A DNA stretch of 64,000 nt from Hydnum rufescens UP504 (GCA_014904985.1 MU129119.1:1-64000); one strand, 5' to 3'; numbered from the stretch's first letter, positions 21,840 to 34,227 are shown. Numbers and translations are program-made. Notes: generated from the letters alone by a model not told the origin.

Positions 21840-22170
21840 TGCATGGTTGCTTCAAAAGTTCGTTATGGCTGTGTCATTCGGAAGCCACCAAAAGACCACT
21901 CATGCTCTGCAACATCAACCATTAGCACCTACCCACTCTATATGTCAGCATGATCTCTCGGTGGCAGGAACATACAATAGTGCTTCATGCATCATGGGTA
22001 GTGATCCCAACCCAGTTGATCTGCGGCTTGACTTGTACACACTTGAATCCTTTGCCTATGGACAAACAATCCAGGTTTAATTTTGTGCCCTTTATATTTA
22101 CAACTGTGTAGGTATCATAAAGTTTGAACTAGTCGACTTGGTGGCCTATGGTAGTTTTGCTCCTGGTCAG
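21840..22170 (+). pseudogene. FunK1-like N-terminal domain fragment (3)
   Basis: CpG-poor copy of the 13330-13690 fragment: SDPNPVDLRLDLYTLESFAY is still readable, followed by a small deletion and frame loss. Confidence 0.35.
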
Positions 22171-22477
22171 TATCACAAGCCTTACTGACAAGGCTTAGGT
22201 TTCATCTGGTAATCCAATATCCTTCAGCCACTGTGACACCCCCGGCTTGCTTTCTTCATCCCCATGATCTGCCATACCCTTCCCACTCTCATAATCACAC
22301 TGACAGTCCCAGGGGCAGCACCAAGGGACACTTTGCAAGAACATTGCACCAGGTTATGCTCCAGGTTTGCCCATCACACACCCCTCACTTGCTCCAATCT
22401 TCCTAGATGACTAGAGTCAACACAGTGAAATCAGGACTCATTCTTCAACAGTCGTGAAGCCATTGAGTCCCTCACCA

Positions 22478-23932
22478 GACAATGGGAGAAGGAAATGAAC
22501 TAAAACTGGGGAACACCAGTAGCATGTCCTAAACTAAGCATGCAGTTAGGATATCATGTCCTGCCCTATTTGGTATTGGTCTGGATGCTTGTCAATCTAC
22601 CTGGTGTGACCATAGTGCGGATTCGTCACTATTTGTTCCTCATGGATCTAATGTGTTTCATTAGATCCCAGTGCGTGAGTGTGCGATCAACCCTATGATA
22701 TCCAATGTCAGATCCAGGACATCCCTATGTTCCATATCTTGTGCCAAATCCCATAATCTTGGGGTTATTGTGGCGAATGCACAGCTGGCGGATTCGGATG
22801 GGTTGAAAATGGTGATTGAACCAGAAGGTGAGTACATCATGTTCACTGTCAACATGTCTTTCCGCTCCTAACCATGACCTCCTGTAATGTCAAACTTAGC
22901 CCCAGCCCCAAATGTCGATGTGAACAGTTGACGAGCAACAGCACACACACATGGCTTCACATGATGGTTAGTGATCCCAAGTCAGTCAAACCTCGAATCT
23001 TTCGCCCATGGACGCCATCACAGTCATCTAATTTGCCGAATGGTACTAGGCTCCATGCTTTGCCTTTGTATTATGGCCAAGTAGGTGTTGTGAAATCTAA
23101 ACTTGTGTACTTGATCATTGTGGTTCACTTTCCAATGAGCATTGCAGACCCGGCCGATCAGGCTTGGGGATTTTATATGATGTTCCAGTATTCCTCACCC
23201 ATCGCGACTCTAGCAAGTCATTCTCTTCCTCTCTCATTAGCCCAAGCCTTTTCACTCATGAACAATGGCAGCATCCCCTTGACCTTCGGATAATGATTGA
23301 TTAGATCTTGTTGAAGAAGATCAAAATCGACATGATGTGCGCATTGTGAGCCTGAATTATTTGTGCACCTCAGAACTGCTGGGGGGGATCAAGGGACAGA
23401 TGTACTTGTAGTAGGCCACAGTTGTTGGGCATGTGAAGTATAACATGTATGTACATGCACCATGGTGCTTATACTAGACTAATCACCCTCATAACTACCC
23501 TTGTAATGACTACCTTCTCTTTCAAGTGGCGACTCCTATGTCACTAGCCATTTCTGGCCTGCCATTTCAACATCCCCAGTAATTCTTGCCACCTCGTCGG
23601 TCTGTTTCTCATTTGCTGGGACTTTTGAGATCACTTGGGGGTGAGGGTTATTTCTACCCAAAAGTTCTCTCTGCTGCTTCATGGGATAGGCTTTGACTTT
23701 GATGCAGTCCACTGCTGTCTGCGGTTGTGAGTTCAATGTCATCGTAGGGAATGTGATAGTCCAATGGTGTGGCAATGTCTGTGAATGGGAAATGAGTGTG
23801 GGATACAGCACCCCAAGAACAAAAAGCTACTCGCTCTCTTGCGAGCCAGGGGGAATGAAGGACAGATAAATCATGTAGGTTTGACCAATATATAGCACAC
23901 CAGCCACTGGAGGTCAAGGTCAAACGACTCAC
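22478..23932. repeat. Segment B, inverted CpG-poor copy
   Basis: Reverse complement of 18450-19890. It includes an open minus-strand stretch at 22661-22855 (NMMYSPSGSITIFNPSESAS), the FunK1-like piece at 22870-23290 (ADPADQAWGFYMMFQYSSPI) and the fragment at 23536-23932. Positions 23300-23530 between them are non-coding. Confidence 0.75.
22870..23293 (+). pseudogene. FunK1-like N-terminal domain fragment (4)
   Basis: Reads VSDPKSVKPRIFRPWTPSQS and then LYYGQVGVVKSKLVYLIIVV with ADPADQAWGF. At DNA level it aligns with 13500-13690 and 52060-52260, so the three share one ancestral domain. Frames are intact for 139 codons, but the start is arbitrary. Confidence 0.4.
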
Positions 23933-25490
23933 ATTACAACACTAAAATACTGGCTGACTTATGGCTAAGAGCCCTGCAGATACACTTGCGGTGAACTGTG
24001 CAGCATTAGTGCATAGTCAGTCTAATTTGACACTGGTTGAGTGAAATGATCCTAACGATGCCACAACACAAGAATAACCCTGGCCTCGGTAGGCTCGAGG
24101 TGATACGCACCATTGGAAATCCACACATGGGTGCCACCAAAGAGACCCAAGATCCTTCAAAATTCCTGTTGCCATTGCTGATACAACCAGGAGAATATTT
24201 CCTGAAGTAATGTATCCCCAAGAACCGGTGAAGATCGTAAGCTATCAATGGTGAGCACAATACAAGTCCTTGATGCACAATTCTAGTACATCAAATGAGT
24301 ATGGACACTTGGCCACAGCAGAAGGGCAGCTTGTATTTGATAGACTAGAGTGTGATTGTACAGTTGCCAGAAATCACCCCAGGCGCAATCTGAGAATCAA
24401 ATGTGACCAGAGGCTGATGCTGTATTGTGATGGAATTTTCAATGGAAGAACAGTCAAGTTATCCATAAAACATACTGATTTGATCTGAACAACCCCAGAG
24501 ACATTAGCCCATTCCTTGTGTGATGTTCTCTCTCCTTGGAATCCGCAATGCATGAACATTGGACACATAGGCTTCCTGCTTGGATGCTATGATCCATGCC
24601 ATTTTACAAGCTTCAGCCCAAATGCACCATCCATAGGTGAGATGTGAAGAACCACTTCGATGTGAGGATTCTTGTGTAAAGATGATATGTTGCGCTGTTT
24701 GCTGAATCTGCTTCAGATCTTCCCACACAATTGTACTTCCAACCAAGAAAACAGTGCCATCAGAACATGAGCACAGTACTTAATACTGCTGGGAAAGTGC
24801 TAGTGGCAAAAGTTGGAATCATCCATCTTCTTGGCAACTATAGGATCAGGTATCAAATCAACAATTCTGAGTTGTCTGAGAGGCAGAATAACAGATTAAA
24901 TTTAAGCCATCTCAAATACTGGATGAACCATGACACAGCCAGTATGACTGAATGAAGGGAACTGGATAGGGAGCTGATTTAGGTTCCTCATTCGATGTTG
25001 ATTTTCTGTGCAGCCAAAAATACAGTAAAACCCTTGGTGCCAGCCATCTGTGCTAAATAGCAGCCTCGCTAGGTCAGAGATCAAGATCAAAAGATGTCCT
25101 CTTTCCAAGACAGAACTTCCTTGGTTTCTCATTGTCATGGGAGTGAACAGTAATGATGAATTGCATCAGATCCCCTGGGACATGGGCCATGGTAGGGTTG
25201 AAGCCAGGCAATCTCCCTATCAGTGAACATGAATGAAGAGTGGCAACAGAACCATGTCCTCATCATGGTATTTTCAATCATTAGACCAAATGTTGCATGC
25301 TGGCATGGATTGTCTCTCGTGATGTGTTGCATACTCCATAGACACTTCCATATGCCCTAGGGGAAATTGTAAGGACCACAGCTTAGAGTTCGCAAAGAGT
25401 ACTTGCATTGTCCAATTCTTCAATTCCATCCTTCTGCTTGTATTCGTCTGAGAGGACCACATCTGCCCAATATGTACTCACCCTGCCTGG
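23933..25490 (-). other. Degenerate coding-like stretch, family not recognised
   Basis: The minus strand yields a chain of partial frames separated by stops: LFANSKLWSLQFPLGHMEVS, TDREIAWLQPYHGPCPRGSD, STDGWHQGFYCIFGCTENQH, NPHIEVVLHISPMDGAFGLK and CGFQGERTSHKEWANVSGVV. Many stops are TGA or TAG in contexts consistent with CpG loss. It probably represents one or two former genes, which I cannot name. Confidence 0.35.
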
Positions 25491-26990
25491 TGTGGAAGAT
25501 AAAAACATCCAGTATCAGAAAATGCAAATATCCATTGATCCCAGCCTATGGAATGATCATGTGACCTATTATGAAATTAATTATGGCTATGCACGAAAAC
25601 AGAGTTCATTCGATTACACCATCAGTTTTGATTGGAGAGGTATGCCCATATGACTCTTGGAAAGCCACGATTCACACCTTTCGAATGGTACCAAACACAA
25701 GTTGAACGGATCAGAACTGCACTCTCCAGACCAATATTACTATCAAAATCTGGAATTTCTAGTAAAAAATGAAGTTCTCCATCAGTTCACATCCAATCCT
25801 CTCGAAATAACCTCTCCTAGAAAGATATAGAAAATCCGCATCCAACGGTACTGAGTGCGCAAAGAACAGATCAAAACTGAGCTCTGTAGAATGATATTAT
25901 TATCAGAATCAACACCCATTAGTATTTTACAAATTTCTCTGTCAGTTCGCATCCAATCTGCTTGGAACCACTGTGCCCAGAAAGCTGTTAAAAATATGCA
26001 TCGAATGATACCAATAATGTCTATTATGGATGCAAACTGTTGTTTCTGCATTGAATCCCATCCCATGCACTTGTCCCTATTATCAACCAGCAACAAAAAC
26101 ATCTTAACCACTGGACTACAAACAAATTAATCTCCAAGAACTCAGAAATATCCTTTGATTTCATCTCCCATTGCCACAAATAACTTCTAGAACTTCACAG
26201 ATAAGAAAGATAACACCTCCTTGACTGCCCTTTTGTTCTGTTTATGAATGACTCACTTTCCTTGCAACCACTTTATGAAAGATAACACCTTCTTAGCAAC
26301 CCTTTTGTTCTGTTTATGAATGACTCACCTATCATGCAACCACCTTATGAGTGACTCACCCTCCTTGACAACCCTATTGTTCTCACATATGACTCACCTA
26401 GGAGTGAGTCATATTCTTTAAACACAGCCACCTTCAGAAAGGTATAAAAGCTGGTAGATTTTCCTGTATCCCCCCATCTCCTCACTACTGGAATATACTA
26501 CTGTCTACAAATCTGCTTGCATCTGAAGAGAGTACTGATCTAAAGCCATCTGGAGCTAAGTCATATACAAGGTTGTTAAGACTAAGTCACTGGAAGCCCT
26601 CTATGTGAAATACTGAGCCAAGGATAGTTGCAGGACCTAAGGTTAGAGTTGCTGGACATCCAAGGAAAGGTGAGTAATAACAAAGTCAAGTCAGGAGAAG
26701 AAAGAAATACATTGACACACTGAATCAAGCTTAAACTAGTCTAGAACCCTCCTTAGAATCCACATTTTGACCAGGAGAACACAAATAGATACACACAAAT
26801 AGCAGTAAACAGTTCAATACAACACATATAAGCCTTTCACAAGCATCCCACGATATATCATTGACTATAGCTAGTTCATACCACAACCTTATCCTCCGCT
26901 GAATATCATACACAACTTGTTAGAGAGTGATCAACCATCAGAGCAAACCAGCCCATTGAATAAAAACAGAAATACAGTCTCCCATCTACA
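25491..26990 (+). mobile_element. LTR (gypsy-type), copy 1, with TATA box and AP-1/GCN4-like repeats
   Basis: Begins TGTGGAAGATAAAAACATCC and aligns with 35535-37184. The U3 part holds repeated TGACTCA/TGAGTCA motifs (26245-26410) in short imperfect direct repeats built around CCTTTTGTTCTGTTTATGAA. GGTATAAAAG follows at 26441, then a GAGTTGCTGGACATCC segment (26646). A short piece of internal sequence (TTGACAGTCATCAGAGCTCC, about 27015-27035) follows the presumed end near 26990. No coding region accompanies it. Confidence 0.6.
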
Positions 26991-27108
26991 TACTGGCTGA
27001 ACCAGAGTTTGATTTGACAGTCATCAGAGCTCCCAATCCTTCTTCTATACCAGTTTGTCTTTGACCAGCATATGGGGGTCAGGCCTGGTGGCATATACCT
27101 GTCAGCAG

Positions 27109-28490
27109 TGTTGGAGGGATAAATCCCTACACCATAGAAATCCTCATCCGAGGCCATTTTCCCTATGAACGAATCAATTATATGTCACTGCGCTCATTTA
27201 ATTTTATCGCCATTCGTTTATTCAAGAAATCAATTGGATTCCTACCCCTTTCCAACCCATAATATCGCCTCATTCCTTTACCATGTCTACCAGTCAATTT
27301 ATTGACTATCCGTCGGACTTCAACAGTCCTCATCAAAAAGGGGCAGTTTATGCCCTACTTCAAGTCCATTTTCTTTGGACAAGGCAATTCAACTTGCCAT
27401 CTTTCTTCAAGTCTGGATGACTTGCCTGCTCTTCCAAGCCATCCTATTGCCTTAAGGGCGATGAATTGTGATTATGTAACGACGCGGACTGGGCCTAGTT
27501 CCAATTCTGGACTCGCGGATCCATCACATGATCCAGATAGGGGCTGCACTACTCTGAAGGAGTATTTTTCGAATTTCTCTGTCATTTTTGATCGGATCGA
27601 CTCGAAACGACCGCGCCCAGAAAGATACGAATCGTACCTATCGAACGGTACCAAACACGAAACGAACGGATCAAAAATGCGGTCCCTGTAACAATATCTT
27701 GCCATGATTCATACTCTGAAGGAGTATTTTTCGAATTTCTCCGTCAGTTTTGATCGGATCGACTCGAAACGACCATGCTCTGAAAGCTGTTAAAAATGCG
27801 CATCGAACGGTACCAAGGGCAAAACGAGCGGACGCGAACTCCATTTTTCACAAGACAACTCCCTCCCCATGACTCCCCCTTTGCTCCACCATTCAAAATA
27901 GCGAATTACTTCCGGCCCTCTTATGTCCGATGGAGAAGACCCTCAGGGCGACCTATTCCACTTTTCCTTAAGGGAACTTGTCCAGGTTTGAAGGAGGAAT
28001 AGCATGTAATGTGTCAATCTCCCTTTTATCTTGAAATTGGAATATCTCCATCAGTTTTGAAGATTTTAACTTCATTTCTTTTTCTCTGTGTGTCCCTTAA
28101 GTCCGACTTTTTCACTTTCTATTGAGTCGAAGTCTGGATTGTATATTAGGTGCAGCTAGCACACAAATTCATTAGTTCTCCCCCTCCCTCCAGTTTGAAG
28201 CTCCTTGAACAGCTGCTGGTCCCTGGGTGATTTCTCACTACAAAAAGCGAATTCTAACTACACTTTGACTAAGGTCTCAAGAAGAGATTCTTAGGGTGTG
28301 GTAATTTGACTAAAAGACACATTCTCACTTAATTGCTTGGGCTTTGTTGGCTCACTGCAATTTCCCCTGTTCAAAAGACCTTCCCCCACTCGAACCTGAA
28401 CATCCGGATTAGATCTGTGATCCCCTCTTTCGTCCCCGGCTCAACATCATGGACAGTAGTTGGATTGGTTTAATAACCATCCTGCTTACA
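27109..28490 (+). mobile_element. Solo LTR, TGTTGG...CTTACA (copy 1)
   Basis: Aligns over its length with 45233-46536. Ends are TGTTGGAGGG and CCTGCTTACA. The flanking tetranucleotides are GCAG (27105-27108) and GCGG (28491-28494), a 4-bp target duplication if one CpG has mutated. It holds repeated TTTTGATCGGATCGACTCG blocks (27587 and 27749). It contains about 80 bp (28140-28215) missing from the other copy. No internal retroelement sequence remains. Confidence 0.75.
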
Positions 28491-30872
28491 GCGGACATTG
28501 GCACTATGGATGGATTTCACACCAGTTTGATAGAGCAGTCATGCACAGTTGGATTTGATCCTGAGCTCACAATCACCACATGAACAACCCTCTTGAAGAT
28601 TTCTGCCATTGGCTTGAACACTGCATCTTCCATACCAGGCTGATCTTTAGGCTCTTTGTCAAAAGCTTTCCATCAACCTGAACTAGAGAGGATGGGACAT
28701 TGATGTTAGCATATTAATTGTGGTTTCTTATCAAAACTGGGCTGGGGAGGTATTGAGAACTTCATGAGCATCTGGAGAGCAACTTGGGGAATGGTAGAGC
28801 CCAAGTCATGGAGCACTGCCAACATAGCCCACTCAAGGTGGTCATCTTGGTAGGTTGGGTTGGAATGGACTTGCCTTATGTGGACTGGAGATTTGTGGAC
28901 CTGCTGTCTTGGAGGCAATTGTGAGTTTGGCAACAACCATGTGGGTTTCAGGTGGGCCCAGAGATTTGTGCATCAGATGCATCTGCATCCGCACCACTGC
29001 AGCAGCAATGCGGCCTGATGCGTGCATCACCAGAAATGCTGGAGGGGGTTTTGGGAGCCCGCTGGCACTCCCTAAGCTATGTATAATGTCCCATTAAGCT
29101 TCTTTGGCATGCTAGGACCCTTGGTGATAACAATTTAAAGCTTTGGTTCATGCTTGTACAACTTGACACTTTACTCTGTCTCTTGCTCAAAATACCACTC
29201 TAAACATCAGACAACACATGGAATTTCATGTCCCCATATTACCTGGGAGTTCTTTAAGCTTACCTTTCCCCTCAGGAGTTCAAAGTGTTATGTGCATCAA
29301 CTTTTCATAGGTGCTGGAGTGCCAGGTTTCTGGATCTGCTTAAGCTTGAACATCATATATCATTTCTATCATCACTGAGGTTTTGCAGCCCCCAGGGTAT
29401 GGCTTCACATCTGCTTGATGGCTCTCAACTTTCTGAGTATCTGCTGCTGTGTGGTGGCCTGCATCCTCAAGCTGCACTTGAATACCCTAGTATTTGCTGT
29501 GAGCCCATGCAACTTCTGACAGTGATTACTGGAATGATTGATTCATGTATGAGGGACATGTTTTGCCCAATCCACTATGCCTCATCTCATCCCCACTCAT
29601 TTCCACAATCTATTCCTATCATCCAACCCAATCCTATTATATGCAACAACCTGACAGTAATGCACACCTCTCCCATCAGCCAGCCATCCCATTGCATGTG
29701 TAGTTCACAGTTTCAAATCCCTCCCTCCATCACAGGGGTGATGCTTTTCTTTGTGCCTTCGTTGAATGGCAGCAGATTCATATGGACTTTATCATCATTG
29801 ACTTATCTATTCTTGATCCCCCATCCCATTAATTGACCACCTATTCTCAATCCCCCATACCATTCATCGACTCACCTATTCACAAGCCCCCATTCCATTC
29901 ATTGAATTATCTATTGATACTTTTATCCCATATATGCAAAGTCACTGTCACCACTGCCCTGCTGTATACTGGAGAACATACAGACTCAGCAGCTCAGAGA
30001 GGAAGCCCCCACACCAGGGGTCAGTGATCCAGTGCAATGGGTACAAGTATTCACGGTTGTGGAAAAATTATGAGAAGGACAAGAAGGATTGAAGCAAACA
30101 ATCAGCAAAAACACAGCAGATGAAGAGGCTTTACTCATTGTTGAAGGATACAGTGGAAGGACTGGAGCTAGGTGATCACCTTAATTGTGGCTGATGCATT
30201 GATACCATCCCAAAGCTCATTGGTTTTATGTTCCTTTGAAGAGTGACTATCAGCTGTGAGGTGGTTGTGAGAGAGCTTTGAACTGCCTCATGTCTACCTA
30301 TCTCATGGACAAGGCCACCATTGAAAATAGTACTTTACTGAAGGGGACAGCAAGACCCAAGTACCTGGCAGTCCTAATGTGATTCCAAGACTCTCACAGA
30401 GAGCTCTTTTGGGAGTATGATGTTGAATGGTTCTCCAAGCCACCTGAGAGAGTGGAATAGACTATTGGGTAGAAGTAGCTGGGCCAATCAGCCCTAGGAA
30501 ATGGTGGGGGCATTCTATATATTGAACTCAATGCCAGGTTGCTTCGTATTTCCAAATTTAGTAACTAACAACAAGGCATAGAGACCACATTGTGGATGAT
30601 TCTGTGGATTGGGGTAGACTATAGAGACCATGAGAATAGGATAAGAATGCCATGGATTGCATATCTGACCTGCAGCATCGTCAACACCAGTGATGCATGT
30701 GCTGGATGTGTGTCAATGTGTGTGGTTGCTGATGTGCATTTCTCTGCTGCCGCTGCCTTGCTGCTGATGCATGAACTCAATGGGTATTTTGATGCAGATG
30801 TGCACATATTCTGTGTGCATCAGATGTGCATTTCTACTGTCCCATTTCAGGTAATTCCTTGACCCCTTTTGC
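28491..30872. other. CpG-poor region, no gene recognised
   Basis: The longest plus-strand frame (29285-29836) gives no family signature. CAGATGCATCTGCATC-type motifs recur at 28974-28992 and 30720-30835. A hAT element begins at its right edge. Confidence 0.3.
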
Positions 30873-31861
30873 TAGTGTTGCCAAAGGCTTGGGCTTGAGC
30901 CAGCCTGAGTCTGAGCCAAATCTGTTGTGAGCTGAGCTGAGCCAAGTCATTTGATTATTAAGCAAAAGACTTGACTCAACTTCAAGTGACTTGGCTTGGG
31001 CTTGAAGCTGGCTTGAACCAAGACTCAGTATATAATATATACAAGATAGGATACTTGACATGTACTGGTGATGCTTCATGTTCTGGGGACAACTAATGTA
31101 GCAGTAGTATGAAAACATTGAGGACCTCCAGCTTGAGGTCAATCAATACAATTCTGAAATCCCCAACTTTGATTTTTCCTCACCCCATGTCAAATTTCAG
31201 GAAATGGCAGCCAAATGATGATCCTTCTGGCCTCCCCAAGTGCCAAAAAATGCATCCTGTGGATCCACAGCTCCCTCCATGTACACCATCATGGCCCACT
31301 GCACCTGTGAACAAACCTCAGACATCCTTTCCACCATGTCATCAATGTCTTCAGCTGGCAAAGACCCCTTCACTTGCCTCACCTCAGTCATTTCAAAATT
31401 CTCCAATCCTCACTGCCCTATTGAAGAAGCCAAAATGGTGGACCACAAAGACTACAGATATTGACCATTTATTTGTCTGATTTGAATCGACACCTGGCTG
31501 CTGGGGTGCCCAGTGCAAATATTGCCAGTATGCTCACTTAATTTCCACTCTAGAAAACCTATGGACTATTAACTATTGGGCAGGTCTCTCCATAGCAAGT
31601 CAAATGGCCTGAAGCCCAATGATGGTCATACCTGGGAATATGAAAACTCAAGCACATCCACTCTTCATCATCATATAGAAAAGTTCCATGCAGATGAGTA
31701 TATTGAGACTTGCAATACAAATGGTTGGACAATCACTATTGCATCTCTGTGTCAAAAACACAGCAAAATGTGCTTGGCTGAACTGGAACACACAAAAGAG
31801 GCATTCACTACAGAAGGCCTTCTGAACCATCTCATCTGCTGGATAGCAGCAGATGACCAGG

Positions 31862-31982
31862 TGTTATTTCTGAAAATTATGGTGGAACCAGGATTTGAAC
31901 CTGGGACCTCCTGCCTTCTAGTCAGGTGCTCTACCACCTGAGCTATCCCTCCAGTTCTGGAGCTGGAACTTATTATCCAACA
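31862..31982 (-). mobile_element. Putative 121-bp LTR (TGTTGG...AATAACA) containing a tRNA-like sequence
   Basis: On the minus strand AAGGGGGAG, a typical copia polypurine tract, directly precedes TGTTGGATAATAAG (start at 31982); the stretch ends AAATAACA at 31862, giving TGTT...AACA ends. Sequence to its right (31983 to about 32440) would be the 3' internal part. Nearly the whole LTR is taken up by the tRNA-like segment. The other LTR and a target duplication are not found, so the reading as an LTR is an inference. Confidence 0.45.
31881..31952 (-). tRNA. tRNA-like sequence / pseudo-tRNA (SINE-like), with A and B boxes
   Basis: The minus strand folds as a 72-nt cloverleaf. The D-arm is GCTC/GAGC, the T-arm CCAGG/CCTGG around TTCAAAT. 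The A box reads TAGCTCAGGTGG and the B box GGTTCAAATCC. The acceptor stem has one A-A mismatch and the anticodon stem one A-G mismatch. The loop CTAGAAG would give anticodon AGA, but a Ser tRNA should have a long variable arm and this one does not. No CCA is expected or seen. I judge it a non-functional tRNA-derived sequence, possibly still able to recruit Pol III. Confidence 0.55.
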
Positions 31983-32440
31983 CTCCCCCTTAAGTTCCAA
32001 GCTCTCTCAGAGGCTAAATCCATTGACTTGGTACACCTTGTGCACTCCTCAGAGGTCAATCCTGATAGCTTGTAGCTTAAGCCACAATTTCAGCTCAGGC
32101 TTCAGAGACATGGGCCCATAACCTTGTGGCTATGTAAAACCTGAGGACTCTGGGAACCGATGATGAGGGCAGATAGATCTGTAGGGGAGCCTAAATGCTC
32201 AAGTGGAGTGAGGGTGGGCAGAGCAAAAAGAGACTGTGGTATTCAGAAGTGCTGGCCAATTTATGGCCTACAGGGTAGGAGAAAAATACAGGAGTTACAA
32301 GTAGGAACACAGAGATGTACTAAAGAGAATACAGGACAAATTATGTTAGTGGTCCATGGGTGCAGGACACTGCTCATGGACCTAGGAGATGTCTGCCAAA
32401 TGCAGCAGACACACTTGAACCCAATGTGATTACCGAATAG
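31983..32440 (-). other. Retroelement internal remnant, no coding match
   Basis: Lies between the polypurine tract at 31983 and the resumption of hAT sequence near 32450-32590. No RT, RNase H or integrase motif is visible on the minus strand. Confidence 0.35.
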
Positions 32441-33545
32441 GGGTTTCCCCCTCTAAAACTGTCCTTTGGCCCATCAGACCCCAACTCCAAGAGTCTGGTC
32501 ATCTGGCGACCAACGCATAGCATTCATGGACATCATTTGCAAAGGGAATGCTGCAGGGGACTTTAACCCCAGAATCCCAGAAGTAGAACTGCTTTGGGAA
32601 ATAGAAGTAAGATGGGATTCAGCTCATGGGATGTTACACACTGTGATACTGGCACAAAAAGTATGTCATAAGGAGAAATTTTATTTCTATGCTCACAAAA
32701 TATCATTCACAGGCAATCCAAGTAATGTCAATGAAGCACAAACACCATGACCTCCAAAGTAAGAACTTGACCAAGGTACAGTGGGATTTTGTGAAACAGA
32801 TTTATGATGTCTTGGACATAAGTTTCTCTGAAGGGCCAGAACTCTCTGGCTTCTGGCCCTTTGGAGCCTCTGAGCCTATTTTTGTTTGCTGATGTGCTTG
32901 CCTTTCAAAACAGTTCCTGCACACAGTGCAGCACTTAATGACAAGTGAGAGTACCCCAATCCTCAGCAGTACTCTACCCACTTTCCAGTCCCTCCAAGAC
33001 CAGTGGCAGGAACATGCCAGCATGCATCCTGATATGTCAAAATATGTAGTAGAGGGAATGATGTGGTTGGATAAGTATCACAATAAGGCGGGGAGGACAC
33101 CCACTTATGTCATTGCCATGGGTAGGTCATATTCTTTGCATCACACCCAAACTGACAACAGCTCTTTTCCCTAGTTCTCAATCCAAGTATCAAACTATAC
33201 TTTATTCAAAAACAGTTCTCCCCAATGGAAGTAGAAGAGATGATAAAATGGATTAAGGATGAGGTCAGTCTGCACATACCCTTCTAGCCTAGTACTCATT
33301 GGTGATTTGTGTGCTACTGTACATTAATTCAGCTCATGAAGTATTGAACAATTATGACAAATATTCAGCACTCTGTGATGGCTGCAGCAACTGTGCTCTC
33401 TCAGTCAGCACATATCAGGCTTGGGCTCATTGATGCTGAGGACAATTTTGATGCTGAAGAACTCACTGTTGATCAGGAGTATGAGGCCTATATTTTTCAC
33501 TTGTGACGTACTCTGGCCCTCTCAAAGAAGCCCATACTTACCTTC

Positions 33546-33963
33546 CAGCCTGGTCAGTCACATGGGGGACCTAATTTAGGTACCACTTTCAGGGCAGAAA
33601 ATGGTACCTAATAGGTCCCCCAGACCTTACAGCTGAAATCAGGCTATTCCAATTCAGTTTTTGGGCCATCTATCAGCCAAACCATGGCTGTGCCAGATTA
33701 TATACTTATTTATTATTATTATTATTACTATTATTATATACATATTATACTATACCCCCTGGGGTCTGCCACCACAGGGGGGGATGGTTTATGCAGGTCA
33801 TGCGCCCACATATACCCACCATACCCTCCACAGCAAGTGCAGTTGGGGGCCAGTTCCTTTTGGGCACTCCCTTGAGGGGTTGGTCTTCATTTGTGGGGGT
33901 TCATTTTCTGTGTCTTGTTTGGCCAGTTCTGCTTGGGGGCTCACAGGGATTCTGGTTCAGGAT
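33546..33963 (-). other. Left terminal region of the 13.8-kb element
   Basis: Holds the TIR, an ATT microsatellite (33707-33727), a CCCCCTGGGG/CCACAGGGGGG hairpin (33755-33783) and, on the minus strand, what would be the last exon of the leftward array (33963 downward). Confidence 0.5.
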
Positions 33964-34077
33964 CTAGAGAAATAAATAATAAAATATTAGTACAACAGTA
34001 ATGCAGTGCAAAAAGAGCAGCTTATGCAGCTCTTTTTGCACTACAAGAATAAGAAATAAAAAAATAAAAAAACATAC
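33964..34077 (-). other. Array intron M4 (minus strand)
   Basis: 5' splice site TACAAG|GTATGT at 34077 and acceptor TTTCTCTAG at 33964, with TACTAAT upstream as branch point. The internal hairpin is at 34007-34042 (GTGCAAAAAGAGC/GCTCTTTTTGCAC). The preceding exon ends with a hairpin GTACCCCACAC/GTGTGGGGTAC at 34084-34116. Confidence 0.65.
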
Positions 34078-34227
34078 CTTGTAGTACCCCACACCCACTG
34101 CAGCAGTGTGGGGTACTGGGGCTGTGTACTCTGGCTTGTGGTTTGTATGGGTGCCCATCATTCAGGTGTCGATAAGGGGGGTTACAGGGGTGTTGCATCA
34201 GTATTTATTCGCAGGAGATGTTGAGAC

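Larger units (their letters stand above)
19968..22470. repeat. Segmental repeat A, copy 2 (CpG-rich left, CpG-poor right)
   Basis: Aligns with 11350-13990 in the same orientation. Up to about 21120 both copies retain CpG. From about 21150 onward the CpGs seen in copy 1 (for example at 12650-12760) are TpG or CpA here. Confidence 0.8.
31109..33545 (+). pseudogene. hAT transposase, N-terminal BED finger and core
   Basis: Order: a Pro/Ser-rich N-terminus (31190-31430), then WWTTKTTDIDHLFV, a stop where Arg is expected (TGA at 31480-31482), CWGAQCKYCQYAHLIS and LHHHIEKFHADEYIETCNTN, together forming a BED zinc finger (C-x2-C...H-x4-H). LLNHLICWIAADDQ follows. A retroelement remnant interrupts at 31862. 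Beyond it come the core motif LLWEIEVRWDSAHGM (32599-32640), LMTSESTPILSSTLPTFQSL (32935-32995) and LDKYHNKAGRTPTYVIAM. A 53-bp GT-AG intron (33122-33174) joins M-V-L-N-P-S-I. After IKWIKDE (33260), VDQEYEAYIFHL is at 33470 and the frame runs up to PILTF at the 13.8-kb insertion. Confidence 0.75.

Noticed and set aside
27302..27691. Protein gene inside the LTRs at 27.3 and 45.4 kb
   Set aside because: Both frames lie wholly within the LTR repeat, and the two copies keep them open only in part.
31881..31952. Functional tRNA-Ser (AGA)
   Set aside because: Mismatches in the acceptor and anticodon stems and no long variable arm.
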